Made by a program: the position numbers and the translations under genes. A stretch of 64,000 bases of DNA from Epinephelus fuscoguttatus (lineage: Eukaryota > Chordata > Actinopteri > Perciformes > Serranidae), in assembly GCF_011397635.1 (NCBI RefSeq), contig NC_064769.1, positions 40,766,033-40,830,032 on the forward strand, in the 5' to 3' direction. The notes beneath the pieces were generated by a model, which saw only the letters and a list, made by a program, of their open reading frames with translations, did no database searches and was not told the origin of the DNA. This document shows, piece by piece, positions 10,854-20,900 of the stretch (positions are counted from its first letter, which is position 1; every line of letters begins with the position of its first letter).

Positions 10854-12575
10854 TTAGTAATAGTCATCATCTGAATGAGTATCTCTGGTGTCAGCAAGTT
10901 GTAATAATTTCTCCCTGTTCCTTCTCATATCCCACATCAGGCTCTGGATGCCCTCTGAATACAGCAGCTGATCTCCGGTGATCTGCCCCAGTGCTGATGT
11001 CATCTCTTCCATCACCTTCATGACCGGCTCTAGCAGGATCAGACGTCGGGTCTGCAGCTCCGCCGCACTCCCCACCCCACTCAGCCTCCCCAGTTGACGG
11101 ACAGCTTGTCTAGTTTTAGCCTGGATATCAGCAACCACCTCCCGCTTCTTGGACAAGTCCTTCAGTGAGGCCTCTGTCTGACGAATCCTATCGTCTGTAG
11201 TTTGAATGTTGGCCTGACTCTGACTAATTTTGGAGCCATACTCAGATACATTGCTAGAGAACGTTTCCTCCTGAGATTCAAATTCACGTACTTCACTCCT
11301 AGCGGACTCCATCAAGTCAGAGGCCTGATCCATGTCTACCTGGCCAACGCCAATCAAGACTGACCCTGCAAAGAATATTGATAATTAAAGTATTCATAAT
11401 ACCAGCAGTGCTAAAAATACAATGATCACTTGATTGTTTTAATCAACTCAAAGATAGAGTAAATATTTTCTTACCAGCGATCCATCCTAAGATTGGGATC
11501 GCCATGAGACCAATCCCAACATCCCTCTTTATCTGGGCCTCATCTCTCCTCCGACTCATGTCGTCATAGGTCTCTTCTGCCTCCCTCACACGACATCTCG
11601 CTTGTCTCAGTTTTTCCTGATTCCTCTCTAAAGACTCCTGATGTGACTTCAGCTCTATTCTATAATTCTGTAACTCCCCCTCTCTCTTCTGTTTCTCCTT
11701 GGCTAACCAACTCTGCTCTGCAGTGAGACGCTCAGTGTCCCCATCCAGCTTTAGAAGCTCCTGTTTGGCCACCTGCTCTGATCTTTCTAACTTCTGCTTC
11801 ATGCTTTCAATCTCTCTCCTGATCTCATCAAAGGTCTGGCATCCAGGATAGACGATGTCTGCATTCACGCTGAGGAGTAAGTCTGTGACGGTGTTGAAGG
11901 ATTGAAGCCCACTCTTCAAGGGACCAATCACAGCTTGGGCCAGTTTTATCAACTCCGGGTGCTGCGGCACTACAGAGCTGTGGGTTTACAGAGGAACAGA
12001 TTAAAGTCAACCTTAGGGCAGACCCCAGATTGATTGATGTGGTGACAGTAGTTTTCAAACTAATTAGCTTTTATTGTTATCCTGTATTTGGTCCTTACTT
12101 TGCTGGGCCGTGTTTGGTGCACCACTGTCCAGTTCTCCAAGCCTTCACGACTCCACAGTCACAGAACCAACCAGGTGTGAGAGCAACACCTGTCTGTGGT
12201 AGACATTATATGATACTTATAACTTAAAGGCAAAATTGCAGTTCAGCAAGTCTTCTTGTAAAATGCGTTTTTGAACCCTAAATAAGGGTAACAAGAAGAC
12301 ATTACCTCATACTGGTGATGTTTGTGTATGCCACTCTGGAGGCAGTCATGACACAGCAAATATTGTGAGCCTCTGGCACAGTCCCTGCAGAGCAACAACC
12401 ACACATCTTAATGATGTCATAGAAATCACAGGTGTTTAATTGTGTGTTAGGAGAGTATGCATGGACATGAGCATGAAGTGTGAGCTTCTCACCTGCATCT
12501 GTAGACAGTCTCTCCAACGTTGAACACATATCCACATAGCTGTGAGCCATGGACCTGTACAGTGGAATACGCCAT
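10854..12575 (-). CDS. Partial UBR-box finger plus coiled-coil protein with DDDYY tail
   Basis: Four coding exons fit in phase: 12575-12493, 12384-12306, 11961-11475 and 11365-10854 (1161 nt, 386 aa plus stop). Residues 1-54 form the first half of a UBR box, the zinc fold that binds N-degrons in UBR E3 ligases. They read CGYVFNVGETVYRCRDCA and end HKHHQYE, with ligand-like C14, C27, C30, C39, C42, H48 and H51. The fourth family cysteine is Y36, and the later CxC part is missing. Residues about 95-200 are coiled coil, 202-224 a glycine-rich hydrophobic stretch (VGIGLMAIPILGW then IAGSVLIGVG), and 225-370 coiled coil, ending DDDYY. The third exon uses GCCGCAG as acceptor; a nearby CCCACAG would break the frame. 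The ATG context is AAGATGG. The exon pair encoding the finger is certain in reading; its function is inferred. The 683-aa gene at 42550 shares layout and tail. Confidence 0.75.
12250..12300 (-). other. Hairpin beside a splice donor
   Basis: GTCTTCTTGT (12250-12259) pairs with ACAAGAAGAC (12291-12300), and ACCCTAAATAAGGGT pairs inside. In the pre-mRNA the stem starts a few bases after the donor at 12305. It could affect splice-site access. Confidence 0.4.
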
Positions 12576-12701
12576 CTTGGACTTAGGGAAAGAAACTGCA
12601 TATTAATTAAGCTCATGTTGCAATGTCATGAACTCAAACCTCACATGAATGGCAAAAGTCTACTCAAACATGACACAATCATGGATGACAAGTTTATGTT
12701 T

Positions 12702-12773
12702 TAAAGTGAACCTATGGGGGCAGTTAAACTGAGAGTGAAACTTAAGATTGGCTGCCCCCATAGGTTCACTTTA
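12702..12773. repeat. 22-bp perfect inverted repeat with ISRE-like loop
   Basis: TAAAGTGAACCTATGGGGGC... (12702-12723) is the reverse complement of 12752-12773. The 28-bp loop contains GAGAGTGAAACTT, close to an ISRE half. It lies in intron 1 of the minus-strand gene, about 130 bp upstream of the start codon. Confidence 0.6.
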
Positions 12774-13059
12774 GCTGCCTTTCTGATATTCAGTCAATGT
12801 TGTGCCAAATGTTCTCGTTAGTTTTCCTACTGACAGCACTCGGTGACCTCGATCAACAGGGCTATGGGTTAAAAACAGCCGCAGCTCTCCTTTAACAGTT
12901 TTCTATATTTTGAGACAGAGATCGTAATTTTGTCAAGAGATAATTAAATGACATGACATAATGCTATTTTACATAATTTAGCCTATTTACCAATTACAAA
13001 TAATGTACAAAAATCAAGAGAGAGTCATTTAGATGAGCATTATTTTGTTCGTCCGTCTT

Positions 13060-13160
13060 GTTAAGTTTCACTTTCTCTGAGACAATTCTCTGAAATCATG
13101 TGACCACAGCAGCCAATCATCAGCAAAGACTGTAAACACTCAGCAGCAGTGTGTGAACTA
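13060..13160 (-). promoter_or_regulatory. Interferon-type promoter module, copy 1
   Basis: On the minus strand the order is CCAAT box (13113-13117), GAS-type TTCAGAGAA (13086-13094), then ISRE (13064-13077, AGTTTCACTTTCTC on the plus strand, a perfect consensus). Sister modules lie at 17860, 40941 and 57995. Sequence after the ISRE diverges from the others within about 15 bases and the exon-1 donor is missing, so this copy may be inactive or use another start. Confidence 0.7.
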
Positions 13161-13469
13161 AAAATTCTTGTAACACTAGTTGGGGTGAGACATGTTCGCC
13201 AATAATACACAAATAATATGTGCATGTATTGCTGGTCAATAATGTGTTTATTTAGCATCATTACAAATGTGTATATGTATTCAACAATTTCTTGTCTTTC
13301 TGAAAATTGAATTTGTGGTAATACTTTATATTAAGGTACTGTAATAAGTGTTAATTAATGCTTAATAAGAACCAATGAACCAGTTAATGAGCACTTATAA
13401 GATGTTTATTACCATGAGCTGTTAATAAGTGCATATTAATAGTTTATTAACCTTTATACGACGCTGTTC

Positions 13470-15960
13470 CCACTTTGGATCCAGTAGCTGCTGACTTGAT
13501 TGGTTTTAAAGTGCATTCTGTTGCATGTGTCCAAGTTGAGAAATTGAGAAATAATTTATGTGTGAAAATATCATGGCATGCATATAGACTTTAGCTGTCT
13601 TGGTGGTAAGGAAAGGTCTGATATGATGGAAATTTGACAGGTTGAATTTAATGATATTTATGATTTTTTTTAAACGTGATTTAAATGATAAATTTGTGTC
13701 AAAGACCACTCCAAGATATTTAAACTCTTCTGCAACATCAAGGCTCTCTCCATTGACCACTACAGATGGTTGGTCGCCCTCTCCTGACTGACGAGAGAAA
13801 AACATGCATACAGTGTTTTTAGTGTTGAGGTGCAAACAAGATTCATTAAGCCAGAGAAATACAGGTGCCAATGCAGATGATTTTGCATGGACATATAAAA
13901 CTGTATCATCGGCATATAATTGCAAATTAACAATTGGACAAACTTTAGGTAAGTCATAAACATAAAGACTGAACAGAATTGGACCCAAAATGGAACCTTG
14001 GGGTACCCCAGCTAAACAGCTGAGGGAAGGTGACTCTGAGTTTCCAATCTGAACAGTTTGTTTTCTACCTGATAGACACAATTTCATCCAGCAGAGTGCG
14101 CCATCAGAGAAATTGAAAAGGAACAGTTTTGAAAGAAGTATGTTAAGGTTTAGTGAGTCGAAAGCTCTTTTTAGGTCCTACATAGCCACCCTGATCCAAT
14201 AAACCCTTGATGTTCTCATGAAAATAACAAATTGCTGTGTCGGTTGAGTGGTGTTTACTAAATCCAAACTGCATTGGATGGAGTGGGTTGTGCCCACTGT
14301 TAAGATGGTCTGTTAACTGCAATGCAACTCATTTCTCAGCCACTTTTGACATGACTGGTAAGATACTTATCGGCCGATAGTTCTCCAGTTTGGTCTTATC
14401 ACCAGCCTTAGAACTGGAGTCACCTTGGCAATCTACACTGTTTTAAGGACAGATTTATTAAGTGTGCATTTGGGTGTGCAAGAGCCTCTCTGTGATGTTT
14501 TATAAAGTTATTGTCCAGACCAAAGGCATCTTTAGCCTTAGAACTTTTCAGACATGAAATGATTTTTAAAACCTCAGGAACAGTTATTTCCCTTAAACTA
14601 AAAATTGGCTTTCTGTCATCTAGAGGGTTACGTGGAGTGTCTGGACATTTGAAATTCATTGTCAACTCCTCAATTGAATGTATGAAAAAATTGTTGAAAC
14701 TAGCAATAATATCTAAGTCATTTATCAAAGGGCCATTCACCTGGAGCTGCATGTCATTGGATGTTGTGTTTTTATTTCTTCTTGTTAGCTTATTTAACAA
14801 TTGCCATATCGATTTTCCATTGCCATTTGCCCCATCTATCATTTCAATGAAAGAAATCTGCTTTTGTTTTGCGAATCTGTTTTACAACTTTGTTTCTAAG
14901 TGATGTAAAATTTGTCGGTCACAAATGAGCCCTGTTTTTAGAGATTTTTTTAGTGCATTATTTCTTTCTTTCATCAATTTGTGAACATCATCCTTCATCC
15001 AAGGTAGTGTCTTTTTATGCTTTTTGAATTCCACTTTTTTGTGAAGCGATCCAGAACTTGAATAAAACATTTAGAGAAAGTACTACAGCTGTCCTCAACT
15101 TCGTTATTTGTTAGTAGATTAGACCAATCATACTCTTGCAAAGCATTCTTCAAATTTTGTTGTTCACTTTTAGGTATTATATGATGGCTGCTAACTCTAG
15201 TGGGGCTAGTAAGACATTTCCAGTTGATTTTTCTTGAGCATAAAATGAAATTATGGTCAGAGAGCCCAGACAAAAGATTAAAAGTTTTTCTAATCCTATC
15301 AGATTTATTTGTGAATATTAAATCAATTGCTGTTTTAGATATATTGGTTATTCTTGTTGGACCTTGAATAACTTGAGAAAGGTTGTGGTTATCTGTTAGT
15401 TGCATCAGTTTTTTCTGTCAGATTTATTGTCCCAATTAATATTAAAATCACCAAAAGAATAGTTTCCCCTTTAAAGTCGCAGCATTTCAGACTAGTTTTA
15501 AGTTGATCGTAAAATGTATTTTTAGAGGAAGGAGGTCGGCATAGACATATCAAAGTAAAAGACATTTCAGGGGAAATAGTTATGTTGAGACCAATACATT
15601 CAATATCTATTTCTGCTGGCCATTCAATTAATTTACACTTTAGACAGTCCTTTACATAAACCAACAATCCACCCCCTCGTCCTATTCCCCTGTCTCTTCG
15701 AAACACATTGTATCCTGAAATATTGATGGCAGCTGTTGGTGATGAATGAGTTAACCAGCTTTCAGATACGCCCAGTGTTGAGTCAGTTAATAGGGGTTCA
15801 GTTTGTTCGGTTTTGCCTACTATGCTACGAATGTGAATATGGACAAGTACAAGTCCTTTTGGCTTAGACGTGAGTCCCACATGAGTTTAGCATTATTAAG
15901 AGTCTGAAAAAAGTGCATTTGGCGTTGTTTCCTTATTGAAGATGTGATTGAGTTACACTC
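13470..15960 (-). pseudogene. LINE of a third family, frameshifted
   Basis: The minus strand reads in order an endonuclease region (15880-15389: GYNVFRRDRG, CLCRPPSSKNTFYDQL), then 15405-14995 (TRITNISKTAIDLIFTN, LSDHNFILCS), a linker (14842-14420), and a reverse transcriptase palm (14087-13506: GVPQGSILGPILFSLY, LQLYADDTVLYVHAKS, FKYLGVVFD). At least three frame breaks exist. The 3' end is not clear. The YADDTVLY and CLHLN blocks differ from the L2-like copies elsewhere in the window. Confidence 0.85.
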
Positions 15961-16195
15961 ACGGGTGCTGGACACAAATCCCAGGACCGCACTGCCAACG
16001 AAGTGCTGCGAAGCGCAGCGCACCAAAATTCTCGTGTGAGCCCGTCCACATCAGACGCGCATTTCTCCACGCCGATCGACAAGCGCTTCTGCTCCCAGCT
16101 GTTGACTCCGTCACATTTGGGGCTGTTTTTCCATCATGGGTATCTCTCTCCGTTTGCATGTGTGTGTGCCCCACCCCCACCCCCTATAGCCGGCC

Positions 16196-16326
16196 CTCTC
16201 TCTCTCTCTCGTGTGTGTGTGTGTTAGTGTGTGTTAGTGGGTGTGAGTATGTGTGTGTGTGTGTGAGTGTGTTAGTGTGTTAGTGGGTGTGAGTGTGTGT
16301 GTGTGTGAGTGTGTGTGTGTGTGTGT
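16196..16326. repeat. CT then GT microsatellite
   Basis: A short CTCTCT run grades into GTGTGT with GTTAGTG and GGTGTGAG interruptions. Confidence 0.9.
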
Positions 16327-16519
16327 TCATCTCTCTCGCTCTGTTTAGATACCACTGACTAGTTCTGTGTCTCCAGCCAAAAGGACTGTTAACAGCCACA
16401 GAATGTCTTTTGACTGAGTGCTTGATGTTGTACTCCGGTGTGGTTTGGCGTGGCCATTGTCGAGCAGTGTGTTGAAGATACAAAGTTGGCTCACCGTTTG
16501 GACAAGGTGTATTTTGCTG

Positions 16520-16717
16520 TCATGTCAGGTAGTGTAGCAGCAGCGGACAGAGAGCAGGAACACAGCCACGGAGAAACAAACAGGAGAATGCAATTGTTTG
16601 CTTACAGTGATTCAGCTGCATCAGATTCTTATTGTTCTTTTTGCTGCCCTGATCAGGTAGGGGATTGACAAGACTGACGGGATGTTTTTTGCGTAAATGT
16701 TTTGCAGCCGCTGCCAT
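16520..16717 (-). pseudogene. Possible BED-type zinc-finger fragment
   Basis: The minus strand reads MAAAAKHLRKKHP. The HLxxKHP pattern is the histidine half of BED fingers in hAT-like transposases. No cysteine pair is visible upstream, so this is only a hint. Confidence 0.2.
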
Positions 16718-17109
16718 CTTGCCTTGCCTTAATATGGCATTGATATTAACTTCTTATAGTCTCATTAATGTTAATATAAATACCTTATTAATTTCATGTT
16801 ATAGGGTCTTATAGTGTTTTATAAACCAGTAATAAATGTGTTATCATTCTATAATTAACCCTCATAAATTATAATTAATGTAAATAGACATCTTATTAAT
16901 ATTTAATATTGGTTTATAAACTGTTACCAAAGTTTCTAGTAAGTGCTTATAATGCTCATATAAACAATAATAACTCACACTGTAATAAACACTTACTCTA
17001 GTCTTATTAATGTCAATAAGCATCGTATAAGTGCTCATTAAGTGTTAATTAACAGCTTATTAAGCACTAATTAGCGCTCATTACAGTACCTTAATATAAA
17101 GTGTTACCA

Positions 17110-17683
17110 AATTTCTTTATTATTTCTCAGTAAATCTTTAATATAATCAGTTAGTGGGTCTTGATCTGAAGTTACTGATATCTAGATCAGAACTGCCTCG
17201 TAATACATTGTCTTGTCTCTATTGTTCAGACAGTGTGTAAGGAATGTAGAATCTCTCTACTAACCCAGAGGCTACACCGGGTGCATGATTTCAGCCTTGT
17301 GGACGCGGAGCATATGCTGCCAGAATTACACTCTATTATAAACAATTGAATTCTGCGTCCGCACTCGGTGTAGCCTCGGGATTAGACCCAATAACCATGA
17401 CCAACTAGTTGTGATTTACAAAGAATAAATCATTAGTCAAGAGTAAGAAATTGAGCAAATACAAGTGTGATGATACTTAACACAGACCTTATTAACCACT
17501 AAAATATATGTCATGTATTAGTAACTCCTGTGTTTCACCAGAAGGCTTTACCAAAAAATTAAAACTAAAGAAGACAGAAACGACTAAAATATGACTTTTC
17601 ATGTAATTCATGTAATGACTGAAACTAAATTGACAATAGCTGCCAACATTAACACAGAGCATATGATAATTATTGTGACTTAC
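17110..17683 (-). other. Start of intron 1 of the minus-strand gene
   Basis: This stretch matches the intron of the plus-strand 683-aa gene (17540-17680 reversed against 42090-42240): both read GATAATTAT, then GTTAAT.TTGGCAGCTATT, then CAGTCATTACATGAATT or close variants. This ties the two loci together as paralogues. No coding sequence is seen. Confidence 0.6.
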
Positions 17684-17750
17684 AGTGTGAAGAGAGAGAG
17701 GGTTCTCTTCAGCTGATGTGTTCTGATCGTCTGACGAGGAGCAGTGGAGA
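17684..17750 (-). other. Predicted noncoding exon 1 of the UBR/coiled-coil gene
   Basis: The minus strand has a TATA-like TTTAAA at 17771-17776, so transcription should begin near 17745. The exon ends CACACT at 17684, followed by the consensus donor GTAAGTCA. The next compatible acceptor is TTTCTTTCCCTAAG just before the ATG at 12575, giving an intron of about 5.1 kb. The link is inferred from spacing and strand, not from a transcript. Confidence 0.5.
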
Positions 17751-17770
17751 GACGAGCTGCTGAGAGGCAC

Positions 17771-17822
17771 TTTAAAGGCAAACAACAGAAAGTGAAACAG
17801 TGAACATCAGTCTCATCCAATA
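17771..17822 (-). promoter_or_regulatory. CCAAT-ISRE-TATA core promoter
   Basis: On the minus strand: CCAAT box reversed (ATTGG, 17818-17822), ISRE (17786-17800; GAAAGTGAAAC on plus) and TATA-like TTTAAA (17771-17776). The ISRE sits about 10 bp upstream of the TATA box, as in classical vertebrate interferon-stimulated promoters. It lies immediately downstream of module 2. Confidence 0.65.
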
Positions 17823-17859
17823 GGCTGAGGACATCCTTTTATTGTTGGTATAGCTGTTA

Positions 17860-17952
17860 AGTTTCACTCTGTCTGAGACGATTCTCTGAAATCATGTGAC
17901 CACAGCAGCCAATCAGCAGCAGAGACTGTAAACACTCAGCAGCAGTGTGTGA
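17860..17952 (-). promoter_or_regulatory. Interferon-type promoter module, copy 2
   Basis: CCAAT (17909-17913) and GAS-type TTCTCTGAA (17882-17890) are intact. The ISRE (17860-17873) is degraded to AGTTTCACTCTGTC. The 3' neighbour core promoter supplies an intact ISRE. The 9-kb minisatellite starts directly behind this module. Confidence 0.65.
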
Positions 17953-17953
17953 T

Positions 17954-20900
17954 AAGAGAGTGTTAGAGAGACATCAGGGAGTGTTAGAGAGACATCAGGG
18001 AGTGTTAGAGACATCAGAGAGTGTTAGAGACATCAGGGAGTGTTAGAGACATCAGAGAGTGTTAGAGAGACATCAGAGAGTGTTAGAGACATCAGGGAGT
18101 GTTAGAGACATCAGGGAGTGTTAGAGAGACATCAGAGAGTGTTAGAGACATCAGAGAGTGTTAGAGAGACATCAGGGAGTGTTAGAGACATCAGGGAGTG
18201 TTAGAGACATCAGGGAGTGTTAGAGACATCAGAGAGTGTTAGAGACATCAGGGAGTGTTAGAGACATCAGGGAGTGTTAGAGACATCAGAGAGTGTTAGA
18301 GACATCAGAGAGTGTTAGAGAGACATCAGGGAGTGTTAGAGACATCAGAGAGTGTTAGAGACATCAGGGAGTGTTAGAGACATCAGAGAGTGTTAGAGAC
18401 ATCAGGGAGTGTTAGAGACATCAGAGAGTGTTAGAGACATCAGAGAGTGTTAGAGAGACATCAGAGAGTGTTAGAGACATCAGAGAGTGTTAGAGACATC
18501 AGAGAGTGTTAGAGACATCAGGGAGTGTTAGAGACATCAGAGAGTGTTAGAGACATCAGGGAGTGTTAGAGACATCAGAGAGTGTTAGAGACATCAGGGA
18601 GTGTTAGAGACATCAGGGAGTGTTAGAGACATCAGAGAGTGTTAGAGACATCAGGGAGTGTTAGAGACATCAGAGAGTGTTAGAGACATCAGGGAGTGTT
18701 AGAGACATCAGGGAGTGTTAGAGACATCAGGGAGTGTTAGAGAGACATCAGAGAGTGTTAGAGACATCAGAGAGTGTTAGAGAGACATCAGGGAGTGTTA
18801 GAGACATCAGGGAGTGTTAGAGACATCAGGGAGTGTTAGAGACATCAGAGAGTGTTAGAGACATCAGAGAGTGTTAGAGAGACATCAGAGAGTGTTAGAG
18901 ACATCAGGGAGTGTTAGAGAGACATCAGTGAGTGTTAGAGAGACATCAGAGAGTGTTAGAGAGACATCAGAGAGTGTTAGAGACATCAGAGAGTGTTAGA
19001 GACATCAGAGAGTGTTAGAGACATCAGAGAGTGTTAGAGACATCAGAGAGTGTTAGAGAGACATCAGAGAGTGTTAGAGAGACATCAGAGAGTGTTAGAG
19101 AGACATCAGGGAGTGTTAGAGACATCAGGGAGTGTTAGAGAGACATCAGAGAGTGTTAGAGACATCAGAGAGTGTTAGAGAGACATCAGAGAGTGTTAGA
19201 GACATCAGGGAGTGTTAGAGAGACATCAGGGAGTGTTAGAGACATCAGGGAGTGTTAGAGAGACATCAGGGAGTGTTAGAGACATCAGAGAGTGTTAGAG
19301 AGACATCAGGGAGTGTTAGAGACATCAGAGAGTGTTAGAGAGACATCAGGGAGTGTTAGAGAGACATCAGGGAGTGTTAGAGACATCAGAGAGTGATAGA
19401 GAGATCAGAGTGTGTTAGAGAGACATCAGGAGTGTTAGAGACATCAGGAGTGTTAGAGACATCAGAGTGTTAGAGACATCAGGAGTGTTAGAGACATCAG
19501 GAGTGTTAGAGATATCAGAGATTTTTAGAGAGACAAGTGTGAGTGTTAGAGACATCAGGGAGTGTTAGAGACATCAGAGAGTGTTAGAGACATCAGGGAG
19601 TGTTAGAGACATCAGAGAGTGTTAGAGAGACATCAGAGAGTGTTAGAGACATCAGAGAGTGTTAGAGACATCAGAGAGTGTTAGAGAGACATCAGGGAGT
19701 GTTAGAGACATCAGAGAGTGTTAGAGACATCAGAGAGTGTTAGAGAGACATCAGAGAGTGTTAGAGACATCAGGGAGTGTTAGAGACATCAGGGAGTGTT
19801 AGAGACATCAGAGAGTGTTAGAGACATCAGGGAGTGTTAGAGACATCAGGGAGTGTTAGAGAGACATCAGAGAGTGTTAGAGACATCAGGGAGTGTTAGA
19901 GACATCAGGGAGTGTTAGAGACATCAGAGAGTGTTAGAGACATCAGGGAGTGTTAGAGACATCAGGGAGTGTTAGAGACATCAGAGAGTGTTAGAGACAT
20001 CAGGGAGTGTTAGAGACATCAGAGAGTGTTAGAGACATCAGAGAGTGTTAGAGACATCAGGGAGTGTTAGAGACATCAGAGAGTGTTAGAGACATCAGGG
20101 AGTGTTAGAGAGACATCAGGGAGTGTTAGAGACATCAGGGAGTGTTAGAGACATCAGAGAGTGTTAGAGAGACATCAGGGAGTGTTAGAGACATCAGAGA
20201 GTGTTAGAGACATCAGGGAGTGTTAGAGACATCAGGGAGTGTTAGAGAGACATCAGGGAGTGTTAGAGACATCAGAGAGTGTTAGAGACAACAGGGAGTG
20301 TTAGAGACATCAGAGAGTGTTAGAGACATCAGAGTGTAAGAGACATAAGAGAGTGTTAGAGACATCAGTGTGTGTTAGAGAGACATCAGGGAGTGTTAGA
20401 GACATCAGTGAGTGTTAGAGACATCAGAGAGTGTTAGAGACATCAGGGAGTGTTAGAGACATCAGGGAGTGTTAGAGAGACATCAGGGAGTGTTAGAGAC
20501 ATCAGGGAGTGTTAGAGACATCAGGGAGTGTTAGAGAGACATCAGGGAGTGTTAGAGACATCAGAGAGTGTTAGAGAGACATCAGGGAGTGTTAGAGACA
20601 TCAGGGAGTGTTAGAGACATCAGAGAGTGTTAGAGACATCAGTGAGTGTTAGAGACATCAGAGAGTGTTAGAGACATCAGAGAGTGTTAGAGACATCAGA
20701 GAGTGTTAGAGACATCAGAGAGTGTTAGAGACATCAGGGAGTGTTAGAGACATCAGGGAGTGTTAGAGACATCAGGGAGTGTTAGAGAGACATCAGGGAG
20801 TGTTAGAGAGACATCAGAGAGTGTTAGAGACATCAGAGAGTGTTAGAGAGACATCAGGGAGTGTTAGAGACATCAGGGAGTGTTAGAGACATCAGAGAGT

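Larger units (their letters stand above)
13316..17109. mobile_element. DNA transposon with TGGTAAYACTTTA terminal inverted repeats
   Basis: The left end (13316-13369) and right end (about 17056-17109) are imperfect inverted repeats beginning TGGTAA(T/C)ACTTTATAT. Subterminal TTATTAAT-type repeats fill 13370-13462 and 16740-17055. No transposase is recognised. The element lies inside intron 1 of the minus-strand gene and separates promoter modules 1 and 2. It holds a LINE and microsatellites. Confidence 0.7.

Noticed and set aside
11828..12058. 76-codon minus-strand ORF crossing the third coding exon acceptor
   Set aside because: Wrong frame relative to the coiled coil; it is the frame that would be used if the CCCACAG acceptor were chosen.
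17492..17785. 97-codon minus-strand ORF
   Set aside because: It starts at the promoter's TATA region and reads through a good splice donor into intron.
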